A stretch of 64,000 bases of DNA from AWTP1-13 sp963814055. GTDB taxonomy: Bacteria; Pseudomonadota; Alphaproteobacteria; Rhizobiales; Hyphomicrobiaceae. A program made the position numbers and the translations under genes. This document shows positions 53,777-62,430 of this stretch, in pieces; positions within the stretch are counted from its first letter, which is position 1, and the number at the start of each line of letters is the position of its first letter. The DNA is taken from positions 248,001 through 312,000 of the forward strand of contig CAWFBJ010000014.1 in the NCBI GenBank assembly GCA_963814055.1. Reading direction: 5' to 3'. The notes beneath the pieces are model-generated. The model ran no database searches and was not told the DNA's origin. It was given only the letters and a program-made list of their open reading frames with translations.

Positions 53777-56299
53777 TCAAAGCGAGCGCGCGATCGTCTC
53801 GACGTTGAAGCATTCGATGACGTCGTCGGCCCGGATGTCCTGGTAGTTGGCGAACGCCATGCCGCACTCCTGGCCGGCCGGCACCTCTTTGACTTCGTCC
53901 TTGAAGCGCTTGAGGGTCGAAAGCGTGCCTTCGTGAATCACGACGTTGTCGCGGATGAGCCGCACCTTGGCGCCGCGCTCGACCTTGCCCTCAGTGACGC
54001 GGCAGCCCGCGACCTTGCCGACTTTGGAGATGTTGAACACCTCCAGGATCTGGGCATTGCCGAGGAAGTTCTCGCGCACCGTCGGCGGAAGCAGACCCGA
54101 CATGGCCGCTTTCACGTCGTCCACGAGATCGTAGATGATATTGTAGTAGCGGATCTCGACGCCCGACTGGTCCGCCAAAGCCTTGGCCTGCACGTTCGCA
54201 CGCACGCTGAAGCCGATCACCACGGCCCCGGAGGTATTTGCCAGCGCGATGTCGGACTCCGTTATGCCGCCGACGCCGGAATGGATGATGCGCGCCTCCA
54301 CCTCGTCCGTGCCGAGCTTCCTCAGCGCGCCCATGATGGCTTCCACCGAACCCTGCACGTCGCCCTTGATGACGAGCGGGAATTCCTTGCGCCCGGCTTC
54401 CTTGCGCTGCTGCATCATCTGCTCGAGCGTACGGGCGGTACCGGCGGCGCCAAGCGTCTGACGACGCTTTCTGACGCGATAGTCGGTGATCTCGCGCGCC
54501 CGAGCTTCGTTCTCGACCACGGCAAACGGGTCGCCGGCTTCCGGCGCTGAATCGAAGCCCAGGATCTCCACCGGTACGGATGGGCCGGCTTCGGGAACGG
54601 GCTCACCGTGATCGTCGATCAACGCGCGCACGCGTCCCCATGCCATGCCGGCAACGATGATGTCGCCGACCCGCAGGGTGCCGCGCTGCACCAGAACGGT
54701 GCCGACCGGTCCACGGCCGCGCTCCAGCTTGGCCTCGATGATGACGCCTTCGGCTGAGCGGTTGGCGTTGGCTTTGAGCTCGAGCAACTCGGCTTGCAGG
54801 TGAATGGCTTCCAGCAACTTGTCGATGCCGGTCCTCTTGAGCGCCGACACCTCGACATCGAGCGTTTCGCCCGACATGCTCTCCACAATGATCTCGTGCT
54901 GCAGCAGGTCGGTGCGCACGCGCTTGGGATCGGCGTCGGGTTTGTCGATCTTGTTGATGGCGACGATCATTTGCACGCCGGCAGCCTTGGCGTGGTTGAT
55001 GGCCTCCACCGTCTGCGGCATCACGCCGTCGTCGGCCGCCACCACCAGCACCACCAGGTCGGTGACCTTGGCGCCGCGTGCGCGCATGGCCGTGAACGCC
55101 TCATGGCCCGGCGTATCGATGAAGGTGATCTTTTCGCCGTTGGGCGTCACCACCTGATAAGCGCCGATATGCTGCGTGATGCCACCGGCCTCGCCGGCCA
55201 CGACATTGGTCTGGCGAATGGCATCGAGCAGTGACGTCTTGCCGTGGTCGACGTGGCCCATGATGGTCACGACCGGCGCGCGCGGATGCTGGTCTTCGTC
55301 GGTATCGGCGGTGCCGGTGAAGCCTTCCTCGACGTCAGCCTCCGATACGCGCTTGGGCGTGTGGCCGAACTCGCGCACGATGATCTCGGCCGTGTCGGCG
55401 TCGATCACATCGTTGATTTTGTGCATCGCGCCTTGATTCATCAGAAGCCTGATGACGTCGACGGCGCGCTCGGTCATGCGGTTGGCGAGTTCCTGAATGG
55501 TAATGACTTCAGGAATGATGACGTCGCGCATGACCTTGTCGCGCGGCTGCTGAATGCCGGCCTGCTTGAGTTTTTCGCGCTCGCGCTTGCGGCGTAGCGA
55601 CGCCAGTGAGCGCTGGCGCTGCGCCTCGTCGAAAGCATTGTTGATGGTGAGCTTGCCGCGCTCGCGCCGTTCCTCGCCTACGCGAGCCGGGCTCTTGGCG
55701 ACTTTGGCGCCCTTCTTCTTGCCGCGGCCGTCGTCTTCGGTGTCTGCAGGCTCGGCATCCAGCTTGCGCTTGCCGACGGGTTCGACGCGACGCAGTTCGG
55801 TCTTCGGTTTGTCTGCCGAAGGCAGCACGACCACCGGTCCTTTTGGCGGCGGCGGTTTCGCAACGACGGCGGGCTCCGGAGCTGCGGCTGGCGCCTCGAC
55901 GGCTGCCTCGGCGGTCGTCGCCGGCGTAGCGGGGGACTTAGGCCTGCTGGCCTCTTCCTTGGAACGCTGGGCTTCCAGCTGAGCGATTTCCAGCGCCTCG
56001 GCGTCGGCGCGTTCCTTGGCGGTCTCCAATGCGCGGCGGCGCGCATGCATCTCGTCGGTGGAAAGGCCGCCCGGATGTGCCTGGGCCGCGTCGTGCTCGG
56101 CCTGCGCCGGCGTCGACTCTTCGCCCTCGCCGGTACCGGAAATCGTGCGCTTCTTCTTCTTCTCGACCACCACGGATTTCGAGCGGCCGTGGCTGAAGCT
56201 CTGACGCACGTGCCCGGCATCGACCGTCCGCTTCAAGCTCAACGGCTTGCGCGTGCTGACGGAAAGGGTCTTGTCGGCGGTCTCTTTAGTCTCGCTCAT
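53777..56299 (-). CDS. infB: translation initiation factor IF-2
   Basis: An 840-residue GTPase delivering fMet-tRNA to the 30S subunit. The N terminus has the alphaproteobacterial opening (TLSVSTRKPLSLKRT, HGRSKSVVVEKKKKR), a long charged Ala/Pro linker, then the IF2 N2 segment. The G domain starts near 345 with GHVDHGKTSLLDAIR, followed by DTPGHEAF, NKIDKPDA; domains II, III and C2 follow. No frame breaks. ATG overlaps the stop of the upstream YlxR-type gene (ATGA at 56296-56299). Confidence 0.97.
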   Translation of the reverse strand: MSETKETADKTLSVSTRKPLSLKRTVDAGHVRQSFSHGRSKSVVVEKKKKRTISGTGEGEESTPAQAEHDAAQAHPGGLSTDEMHARRRALETAKERADAEALEIAQLEAQRSKEEASRPKSPATPATTAEAAVEAPAAAPEPAVVAKPPPPKGPVVVLPSADKPKTELRRVEPVGKRKLDAEPADTEDDGRGKKKGAKVAKSPARVGEERRERGKLTINNAFDEAQRQRSLASLRRKREREKLKQAGIQQPRDKVMRDVIIPEVITIQELANRMTERAVDVIRLLMNQGAMHKINDVIDADTAEIIVREFGHTPKRVSEADVEEGFTGTADTDEDQHPRAPVVTIMGHVDHGKTSLLDAIRQTNVVAGEAGGITQHIGAYQVVTPNGEKITFIDTPGHEAFTAMRARGAKVTDLVVLVVAADDGVMPQTVEAINHAKAAGVQMIVAINKIDKPDADPKRVRTDLLQHEIIVESMSGETLDVEVSALKRTGIDKLLEAIHLQAELLELKANANRSAEGVIIEAKLERGRGPVGTVLVQRGTLRVGDIIVAGMAWGRVRALIDDHGEPVPEAGPSVPVEILGFDSAPEAGDPFAVVENEARAREITDYRVRKRRQTLGAAGTARTLEQMMQQRKEAGRKEFPLVIKGDVQGSVEAIMGALRKLGTDEVEARIIHSGVGGITESDIALANTSGAVVIGFSVRANVQAKALADQSGVEIRYYNIIYDLVDDVKAAMSGLLPPTVRENFLGNAQILEVFNISKVGKVAGCRVTEGKVERGAKVRLIRDNVVIHEGTLSTLKRFKDEVKEVPAGQECGMAFANYQDIRADDVIECFNVETIARSL

Positions 56300-56979
56300 G
56301 CACGTCCTGTGTTTGCTTTGTGCGTCATTTCAAGTGGTGACGGCGCCTCGCTCGTCGACCTATAGCGCCTAACACGCATAGCTTCCTGCAGAATCCGCTG
56401 GCTGGCACCGCCTTCGGACGCTGCAGCATGTACCACATTTGACCGGCCAATGGCCAAATCCAATTCGGGTCCGGTCAATTCTCCGACTGTGACTTCTGTA
56501 GCTCGTTCAGGACCCAGTAAGGCCTTGAATTTGCGGTCAAGCTTGGCTGACCCGTCCTTGGCGCCATCCGCCGCATGGATCAGAACTGCTGCCTGGCCAC
56601 GAGCAATCAGCTCGTCCACCTTCCCGAAGCCGGCGGTTAACAATCCTGCCTTGTTGGCGATGCTTATGGCCTCGCCCAGCCGTTTGACCATGAGTCGCTC
56701 GATGAGAGCAGACAAGTCGTCGGGCAATAAAACTGCCTGTTTTAGGCTGCGGGCGAAGACTTGGCGGTGCACCGCCGCGGCAACGGACTTCTGTGTCGCG
56801 TCGACCCACACCCCCCTTCCGGGCAGGCGGCGCGCCAAGTCCGGTGCGATGACCCCGTCAGGTCCGAGAACGAAACGGATTAGCTCGTCGGGCCGCTTGT
56901 GGACGCGCGAGAGGGCGCACAGACGCAGCGGGCCGTCCGCCCCCTCGTCCTGATCGCTCACCGTCGCCCTTGCGCCCAT
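56296..56979 (-). CDS. YlxR-type RNA-binding protein (DUF448 plus L7Ae-like domain)
   Basis: A 227-residue protein. The N-terminal YlxR domain reads LRLCALSRVHKRPDELIRFV, then PGRGVWVDA, although the second Cys of the usual R-x-C-x-x-C/S motif is Ser. From about residue 100 an L7Ae-like fold follows (SIANKAGLLTAGFGKVDELI, AVLIHAADGAKDG). Sits between nusA and infB as in all Hyphomicrobiales. YlxR proteins bind RNA and in some bacteria modulate RNase P. Confidence 0.88.
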   Translation of the reverse strand: MGARATVSDQDEGADGPLRLCALSRVHKRPDELIRFVLGPDGVIAPDLARRLPGRGVWVDATQKSVAAAVHRQVFARSLKQAVLLPDDLSALIERLMVKRLGEAISIANKAGLLTAGFGKVDELIARGQAAVLIHAADGAKDGSAKLDRKFKALLGPERATEVTVGELTGPELDLAIGRSNVVHAAASEGGASQRILQEAMRVRRYRSTSEAPSPLEMTHKANTGRA

Positions 56980-57009
56980 TACGCCTCTGTTCGCTCCCAG
57001 CCATGGCCT

Positions 57010-58671
57010 CTAAGCCTTAGCCTCTGCAGGGGCGGCCACAGCCGCCTTTGCGGCTTCTGCCGCCGCCGCCGCAGTGGTCTGCTCGGTGCGCATCTTCTCG
57101 AGGTCTTCCTCGGTTACCCACCCCGCCGCGATGCGCGCCGCCATGATCATATCTTCGGCTTCCTTGCGTCCCACCTCGAAGCCTTCAAGCGCGCCCTTGT
57201 GCCGGACCGGCTCGGCATCTTTCTCCTTCTTGCGCTCTGTCCAGCCGGTGAGGTCATCTGGCACGGCGCCGGCGAGATCCTCAATCGTCTTGATGTCGTT
57301 TTCGCCGAAAGCGACCAGCATGGCAGTCGTCACGCCCTGAAGCTTGCCGAGTTCGTCGGCAACGCCCAGTTCCTTGCGCTTGGCATCGCGCTCGGCTTCC
57401 TGCTTCTCCAGAAATTCACGCGCGCGGGTCTGGATTTCCTTGGCGGTGTCCTCGTCGAAGCCTTCGATGTGCGCAATCTCGGTCGTGTCGACGAAGGCCA
57501 CCTCGGCGACCGTCTCGAAGCCCTCGGTCGCCAGCAGCTGGGCGATGACCTCGTCGACGTCAAGGGCTTCCATGAAGAGCTGCGACCGCTCCGCGAACTC
57601 CTTCTGGCGCCGCTCGGATTCTTCCTGCTCCGTGAGAATGTCGATATCCCAGCCGGTGAGCTGAGACGCAAGCCGTACGTTCTGTCCGCGCCGACCGATC
57701 GCCAGCGACAGCTGGCTCTCCGGCACCACGACCTCGATGCGGTTGGAATCCTCGTCAAGCACCACCTTGGTCACCTCGGCAGGCGCCAGCGCATTGACGA
57801 TGAAGGTCGCGGCATCCTGGTTCCACTGGATGATGTCGACCTTTTCGCCCTGCAACTCGCCCACCACCGCCTGCACGCGCGCGCCGCGCATGCCGACGCA
57901 GGCGCCGACGGGGTCGATCGAGGAATCCTTGGAAATGACCGCGATCTTGGCTCTGGACCCAGGATCGCGCGCCACCGACTTGATCTGCACGATGCCGTCG
58001 TAGATTTCCGGCACTTCCTGCCTGAACAGCAGCGACATGAACTCGGGTCGCGCGCGGGAGAGAAAGATCTGCGGTCCCCGCTGCTCGCGGCGTACGTCAT
58101 AAATGTAGGCGCGGATGCGATCGCCCAGGCGTACGTTCTCGCGCGGGATCATCTCGTCGCGGCGGATGATACCCTCAGCGCGTCCCAGATCGACGATGAC
58201 ATTGCCATATTCCACGCGCTTGACCGTGCCGTTGACGATCTCGCCCACGCGGTCCTTGTATTCGTTGTGATGGCGCTCGCGCTCGGCCTCGCGCACCTTC
58301 TGCACGATGACCTGCTTGGCGTTCTGCGCCGCCACGCGGCCGAAATCCAGAGGCGGCAGCGTCTCGGCGAGAATGTCGCCGATCTTAGCGTTGGGGTTGC
58401 GTCGCGTTGCGTCGGCGAGCGTGACCTGCGTCGCGTCGTTCTCAACCTGCTCGACCACCTCCAGCACGCGGGTCAACTTGGTCTCACCGGACTTGGGGTC
58501 GATTTCGCAACGGATATCGTTCTCTGCGCCATAACGCGATTTGGCCGCTTTCTGGATCGCGTCCTCCATGGCCTCGATAACGATCTTGCGGTCGATGGAT
58601 TTCTCCCGCGCCACAGCGTCGGCTATCTGCAACAGCTCCAGCCGGTTTGCGCTTACGCCTGCCTGCGCCAT
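57010..58671 (-). CDS. nusA: transcription termination/antitermination factor NusA
   Basis: A 553-residue RNA polymerase-associated factor. N-terminal domain (NRLELLQIADAVAREKSIDR), S1 domain near 135-200 (GEIVNGTVKRVEYGNVIVDLG), two KH domains (VGACVGMRGARVQAVVGELQG, LAIGRRGQNVRLAS), then acidic helix-hairpin-helix repeats and an Ala-rich tail. ATG at 58671; 18 bases downstream of rimP. Probably autoregulates through the rimP leader. Confidence 0.97.
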   Translation of the reverse strand: MAQAGVSANRLELLQIADAVAREKSIDRKIVIEAMEDAIQKAAKSRYGAENDIRCEIDPKSGETKLTRVLEVVEQVENDATQVTLADATRRNPNAKIGDILAETLPPLDFGRVAAQNAKQVIVQKVREAERERHHNEYKDRVGEIVNGTVKRVEYGNVIVDLGRAEGIIRRDEMIPRENVRLGDRIRAYIYDVRREQRGPQIFLSRARPEFMSLLFRQEVPEIYDGIVQIKSVARDPGSRAKIAVISKDSSIDPVGACVGMRGARVQAVVGELQGEKVDIIQWNQDAATFIVNALAPAEVTKVVLDEDSNRIEVVVPESQLSLAIGRRGQNVRLASQLTGWDIDILTEQEESERRQKEFAERSQLFMEALDVDEVIAQLLATEGFETVAEVAFVDTTEIAHIEGFDEDTAKEIQTRAREFLEKQEAERDAKRKELGVADELGKLQGVTTAMLVAFGENDIKTIEDLAGAVPDDLTGWTERKKEKDAEPVRHKGALEGFEVGRKEAEDMIMAARIAAGWVTEEDLEKMRTEQTTAAAAAEAAKAAVAAPAEAKA

Positions 58672-58689
58672 ACTCTGGCACCCTCCATG

Positions 58690-59271
58690 TCAAACATGAT
58701 CCGCGGCGTCAGCGGCCGCGGCATCTGCATTCGCCTTCTTCGCGCGCCGGAGCGTTTCGCGAATAAGTTCGTCCGTCAGAACCAGCCGCGCCTCGGCAAT
58801 GATGCCGATCGGCAGCCTCACCTCCGGGCCGCCTTGGTCCGGTGGCACCTCGATGCGAACCTCGCTTCCGGCGAGGCCCTGAATAGTGCCGCGAAACCGC
58901 TTGCGGCCTGCGACCAACTCCTTCGTCTCGACCTTGGCCTCGTGTCCGGCCCAGGCTTCAAAATCCGACGTTCTTGCCAGCAGCCGGTCGATGCCGGGCG
59001 AGGAAATCTCCAGCGTGTAGTGGCCGGTGATCGGGTCGTGGGTGTCCAAGAGCGGCGACAAGTTGCGCGAGATGTCTGCGCAATCCTCCACCGTGATGGT
59101 GCCGTCCGGCCGCTCCGCCATGATCTGTACAGTGGTTCCGTCGCGCTTCGACACCGTGACCCGCACCAGGCGAAAGCCCATGTCGTTGAGTGCCGGCTCG
59201 ATCAATGCCGCGACTTCGGCGGCCACGCCGGTCTCACTTATGAAGCGCGCTTCGGATATCGCGCCGCTCAC
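58690..59271 (-). CDS. rimP: ribosome maturation factor RimP
   Basis: A 193-residue 30S assembly factor. N-terminal domain with VAALIEPALNDMGFRLVRVTV and the VEDCADISRNLSPLLD block, HYTLEISSPGIDRLL, then the C-terminal Sm-like barrel. GTG start at 59271; it lacks a strong Shine-Dalgarno and is preceded by a promoter and terminator hairpin that may control it. First gene of rimP-nusA-ylxR-infB-rbfA-truB-rpsO-pnp. Confidence 0.95.
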   Translation of the reverse strand: MSGAISEARFISETGVAAEVAALIEPALNDMGFRLVRVTVSKRDGTTVQIMAERPDGTITVEDCADISRNLSPLLDTHDPITGHYTLEISSPGIDRLLARTSDFEAWAGHEAKVETKELVAGRKRFRGTIQGLAGSEVRIEVPPDQGGPEVRLPIGIIAEARLVLTDELIRETLRRAKKANADAAAADAADHV

Positions 59272-59330
59272 CGTTCTCAGCCCTATGAGTGCAACTGCCG
59301 TTCCGCTTTGGAGTGCTCAGAGGGTCCCCC

Positions 59331-59363
59331 AAAACAAAAAGAGCGGACCCAAAGGGCCCACTC
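59331..59363 (-). terminator. rho-independent terminator/attenuator upstream of rimP
   Basis: On the minus strand GAGTGGGCCC, loop TTT, GGGTCCGCTC forms a ten-pair stem (two G-U) followed by TTTTTGTTTT. It ends trmB transcription, but it also lies about 22 bases behind a strong promoter and 60 bases before rimP, so it can act as an attenuator for the nusA operon. Confidence 0.85.
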
Positions 59364-59392
59364 TCAGAGTTGAGATGATCATGAGCGCCTCG

Positions 59393-59421
59393 ATAATAGG
59401 TGGGGCCTGGGCCGTTTGCAA
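59393..59421 (-). promoter_or_regulatory. sigma-70-type promoter upstream of rimP
   Basis: On the minus strand TTGCAA (59416-59421), exactly 17 bases, TATTAT (59393-59398). Transcription would start near 59386, just before the terminator hairpin at 59341-59363. Confidence 0.65.
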
Positions 59422-59477
59422 GCAGGAAGTGCAGCAGATGTCGCATCCGGATGCTGGTCCGTTAAGCCCGCTGCCGC

Positions 59478-60179
59478 TCAAGCTCGCCGGAAGCAGAAAT
59501 AATAGCACTTCCGGCCCTCCCGAAGGGCCTTTGCCTCATAGCGCGTTGGCGGCCAGTCGGGGGGGCGTTTGCGCCAATCGTCGGGTCCCATCGCCGTCCA
59601 GCCGAAGCCGCCATGGCCGAGCACTGCGCGCAGAATTGCGCATGCATACTCCCCGATGTCGGTGGCGATGCGCAGCTCACCGCCCGCCCGCAAGATGCGG
59701 GCAAGCGCGGCGACCGTTTCGCTCGAAACGAGCCGGCGCTTGTGATGCCGTTTCTTAGGCCATGGGTCGGGAAAAAGAACAAAGGCGCGATCCACGCCGG
59801 CCTCGGGCAGCAGGCGCAGGAGAGGCCGGCCGTCGTCTGCGTGGATCCTGACATTGGCCAGGCCTTCGGTGTCGACGGCGCTCAACACCTTGACGACGCC
59901 GTCCTCGAATGGCTCGCAGCCGATCAGGCCGACATCGGGGTTGTGGGTCGCCTGCCAGATCAGGTGCTCGCCGCCGCCGAAGCCAATCTCCAGCCAGACT
60001 TTGCCAGCCGCAGGTGCAAACACTTCGGAGATGCGTTGCAGTGCCTGGGCGTTGCAAGTTAGCGCCACGCGCGGCAGGACTTGCTCCCAAAGCGCTTTCT
60101 GTCTGGGACTCAGAGCGCGGCCCCGCCGGCGTCCGTAGGACCGCAGATCACGTTCTGGCGCCTGTCGATCTTGTATCAC
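59478..60179 (-). CDS. trmB: tRNA (guanine-N7-)-methyltransferase TrmB
   Basis: A 233-residue SAM-dependent enzyme methylating G46 in tRNA. SAM motif WLEIGFGGGEHLIWQA near residue 62 and the family signature FPDPWPKKRHHKRRLVS near 135; the C-terminal RPPDWPPTRYEAKA binds tRNA. GTG start at 60179. Lies downstream of metK and a small gene on the same strand; a terminator follows. Confidence 0.95.
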   Translation of the reverse strand: MIQDRQAPERDLRSYGRRRGRALSPRQKALWEQVLPRVALTCNAQALQRISEVFAPAAGKVWLEIGFGGGEHLIWQATHNPDVGLIGCEPFEDGVVKVLSAVDTEGLANVRIHADDGRPLLRLLPEAGVDRAFVLFPDPWPKKRHHKRRLVSSETVAALARILRAGGELRIATDIGEYACAILRAVLGHGGFGWTAMGPDDWRKRPPDWPPTRYEAKALREGRKCYYFCFRRA

Positions 60180-60218
60180 GCCACCCGTCTACATTGAGCG
60201 CCGCGAGATGCGCCAGCC

Positions 60219-60467
60219 CTAACGCTTGCGCTTCTTGGCGCTGGACAGGGCATCGTTGGCCGGCAGCCTGCGTGCGCTTTCCCGCAGGGCCTCCTTGAGC
60301 GTTGCCGGACGGCCGTGCTTGCGCAGCAGATCGCGGAAGGCCTCGTCTGCAAGGTCCTGCAGTGACTTCATGCTGTCCTGTGACAGGCTATGCAGCGCGT
60401 GCCAGGATTCGGCGTCAAACTCGATCAGCTTGCGCCGCGACCCCTTCGGCTGGTCAGCGCGAGGCAT
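60219..60467 (-). CDS. small conserved hypothetical protein between metK and trmB
   Basis: An 82-residue, strongly charged protein: RRKLIEFDAESWHALHSLSQ, then QDLADEAFRDLLRKHGRPATL and a basic tail ending KKRKR. The first part resembles a ribbon-helix-helix strand-helix pattern (strand IEFD followed by helices), suggesting DNA binding, but this is weak. I recall similar genes at this position in other Hyphomicrobiales. 34 bases after metK. Confidence 0.6.
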   Translation of the reverse strand: MPRADQPKGSRRKLIEFDAESWHALHSLSQDSMKSLQDLADEAFRDLLRKHGRPATLKEALRESARRLPANDALSSAKKRKR

Positions 60468-60501
60468 GCGACCCTCCCACTGCGGCGAGGCGTTCGCGTC
60501 G

Positions 60502-61698
60502 TTACGCCATCGCCGATTTCAGTGCGTCGACGATATCGGTTTTCTCCCACGAAAAGCCGCCATCCTTCTCTGGCGCGCGGCCGAAATGTCCGTACGCCGA
60601 GGTGCGTGCGTAGATCGGCTTGTTGAGGTCGAGGTGCTTGCGGATGCCGCGTGGAGAGAGATCCACCAACTCGCTCAGAACAGTCTCGAGCTTGGCTACA
60701 TCGATCTTGCTTGGATTGTCGGCAACGTCGACGTAGACCGAGAGCGGTTTGGCGACGCCGATGGCATAGGCCAGCTGGATCGTGCAGCAATCGGCAAGAC
60801 CGGCGGCGACCACGTTCTTGGCGAGGTAGCGCGCGGCATATGCCGCCGAGCGGTCGACTTTGGTGGGGTCCTTGCCGGAGAACGCACCGCCACCGTGCGG
60901 GGCCGCGCCGCCGTAGGTGTCGACAATGATCTTGCGTCCGGTGAGGCCAGTATCGCCATCGGGGCCGCCGATGAAGAATTTCCCCGTCGGATTGATGTGC
61001 CAGACGGTGTCCTTGTTGATCCAGCCGGAGGGCAGCGCCTTCTTGACATAAGGCTCGACCAGCTCTCGCACCTGCGCCGACGTCATCGACTCCACCAGAT
61101 GCTGGTGCGAGACCACGATCTGGGTGACTGCAGCAGGCTTGCCGTTCTCGTAGCGTACGGTCACCTGGCTCTTGGAGTCGGGACCCAGCACCGCCTCCTT
61201 GCCGGAGTGCCGAGCCTCAGAGATCAGGCGTAGGATCTTGTGGCTGTAGTAGAGCGGAGCCGGCATGAGCTCGGGCGTGTCCTTGCACGCATAGCCGAAC
61301 ATGATGCCCTGATCGCCGGCGCCTTCATCCTTGTTGCCGCCGCTGTCCACGCCTTGCGCGATGTCGGCCGATTGCGGGTGCAGCAAGACCTTGATGTCGG
61401 CGGTCTCCCAGTGGAAGCCATCCTGTTCGTAGCCGATGTCCTTGATGGCGAGGCGCGCGACGTGAGACACCCAGTCCTTGGTGATCGTTTTAGGCCCGCG
61501 CGTCTCGCCGGCGATCACGACCTGGTTGGTGGTCGCCAGGGTCTCGCACGCCACGCGCAGCTGCCAGGGGTCGATACCGGCCTTGGGCCCTTCGCGAAAG
61601 AAAAGATCAACCACTTCATCGGAAATCCGGTCGCAGACCTTATCCGGGTGTCCCTCGGAGACGGATTCGCTGGTGAACAAGTACGACTTGCGCGACAC
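60502..61698 (-). CDS. metK: S-adenosylmethionine synthetase
   Basis: A 398-residue enzyme making SAM from methionine and ATP. Motifs: YLFTSESVSEGHPDKVCDRISD, GAGDQGIMFGYAC and GGGAFSGKDPTKVDRSAAYAAR. I choose GTG at 61698 because it gives MSRKSYLFTSESV, the family start, and has AAGGGG eight bases upstream; the ATG at 61722 has no ribosome site and overlaps a leader hairpin. Downstream of an XRE-type regulator gene that is conserved at this position. Confidence 0.95.
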   Translation of the reverse strand: MSRKSYLFTSESVSEGHPDKVCDRISDEVVDLFFREGPKAGIDPWQLRVACETLATTNQVVIAGETRGPKTITKDWVSHVARLAIKDIGYEQDGFHWETADIKVLLHPQSADIAQGVDSGGNKDEGAGDQGIMFGYACKDTPELMPAPLYYSHKILRLISEARHSGKEAVLGPDSKSQVTVRYENGKPAAVTQIVVSHQHLVESMTSAQVRELVEPYVKKALPSGWINKDTVWHINPTGKFFIGGPDGDTGLTGRKIIVDTYGGAAPHGGGAFSGKDPTKVDRSAAYAARYLAKNVVAAGLADCCTIQLAYAIGVAKPLSVYVDVADNPSKIDVAKLETVLSELVDLSPRGIRKHLDLNKPIYARTSAYGHFGRAPEKDGGFSWEKTDIVDALKSAMA

Positions 61699-61706
61699 GT
61701 GGCACA

Positions 61707-61749
61707 CCCCTTGGCTGGACATACTGCAAAACCGCGAGGGTTCTTGCAG
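61707..61749 (-). promoter_or_regulatory. metK leader hairpin with possible Shine-Dalgarno pairing
   Basis: Minus strand: CTGCAA...TTGCAG (61724-61749) encloses AACC...GGTT with a small loop. The segment ACCCT within it is complementary to the downstream GGGGT that contains the metK Shine-Dalgarno (AAGGGG, 61707-61712), so two exclusive folds are possible. Position and size suggest SAM-responsive or other translational control. Confidence 0.4.
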
Positions 61750-61847
61750 TGTTTCAGTCAGGGGTCAAGATGACCAAAAAGTGCGGCGATGTCGCGAACT
61801 GGCAGTGGGACAAGCCCGCCCGAATTGGGGCGTCTCCCAATGCCTCG

Positions 61848-62318
61848 CTACTCCGTCTCTGTCCCGGTGTCGTTGGCCAGGCTGCGGACGAGTTCGACGA
61901 TCGCGCGGCGCGCCTTGGCGTCGGAGATACGCACGAAAGCCTTGTTCAGTTCCAGGCCATCGCGGCTGCGCAGGAACGCGACGATCGAATGCTCATCGGG
62001 CTTCTCGGTGGCCTCGTCCGGCGTACCCTGCTTCGGTTCCGAAGCTGGCGCTTCCTCGTAGAAAAACTGTACTGAAACGCCCAGTACCTGCGCGAGATCG
62101 AACAACCGGCTCGCGCCAATTCGGTTGATGCCTTTCTCGTATTTCTGCACCTGTTGGAATGTCAGTCCCAGCTTCTCGCCGAGCTTCTCCTGGCTCATGC
62201 CAAGCAGCATCCGCCGAAAGCGCACCCGGCTACCGACATGAATGTCTATCGGATTTGGCCGTCGCGAGCTTTTTTCATCGCCTATCAAGTTTTCGGCGAT
62301 CCCTGTTGGTCTTGACAT
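61848..62318 (-). CDS. XRE-family helix-turn-helix regulator
   Basis: A 156-residue regulator. HTH at residues about 25-85: RVRFRRMLLGMSQEKLGEKL, then GLTFQQVQKYEKGINRIGAS, RLFDLAQVLGVSVQFFYEE. The C-terminal tail has an extra helix (DAKARRAIVELVRSL) typical of the regulator found between lnt and metK in Hyphomicrobiales. ATG at 62318 (MSRPTGIAEN). Probably controls metK or itself; target not proven. Confidence 0.88.
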   Translation of the reverse strand: MSRPTGIAENLIGDEKSSRRPNPIDIHVGSRVRFRRMLLGMSQEKLGEKLGLTFQQVQKYEKGINRIGASRLFDLAQVLGVSVQFFYEEAPASEPKQGTPDEATEKPDEHSIVAFLRSRDGLELNKAFVRISDAKARRAIVELVRSLANDTGTETE

Positions 62319-62430
62319 CAAAGCCCCGCAAACGTTGCCTTTGCACAAGTGGTAGGTGCAGTCCTACAGAGCGTCAACTTCCAGTCCCTCTGCTGAACAG
62401 CAGATAGCGGACGCAAGAACGCGTGTGCAA

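Noticed and set aside
56899..59373. An 824-codon open frame on the plus strand opposite nusA and rimP
   Set aside because: It is the antisense of well-conserved genes; the peptide is low-complexity His/Arg/Asp-rich, as expected in a high-GC genome.
61698..61749. A canonical SAM-II or SAM/SAH riboswitch before metK
   Set aside because: A hairpin is present but I could not match the conserved core residues of those classes, so it is listed only as a possible structured leader.
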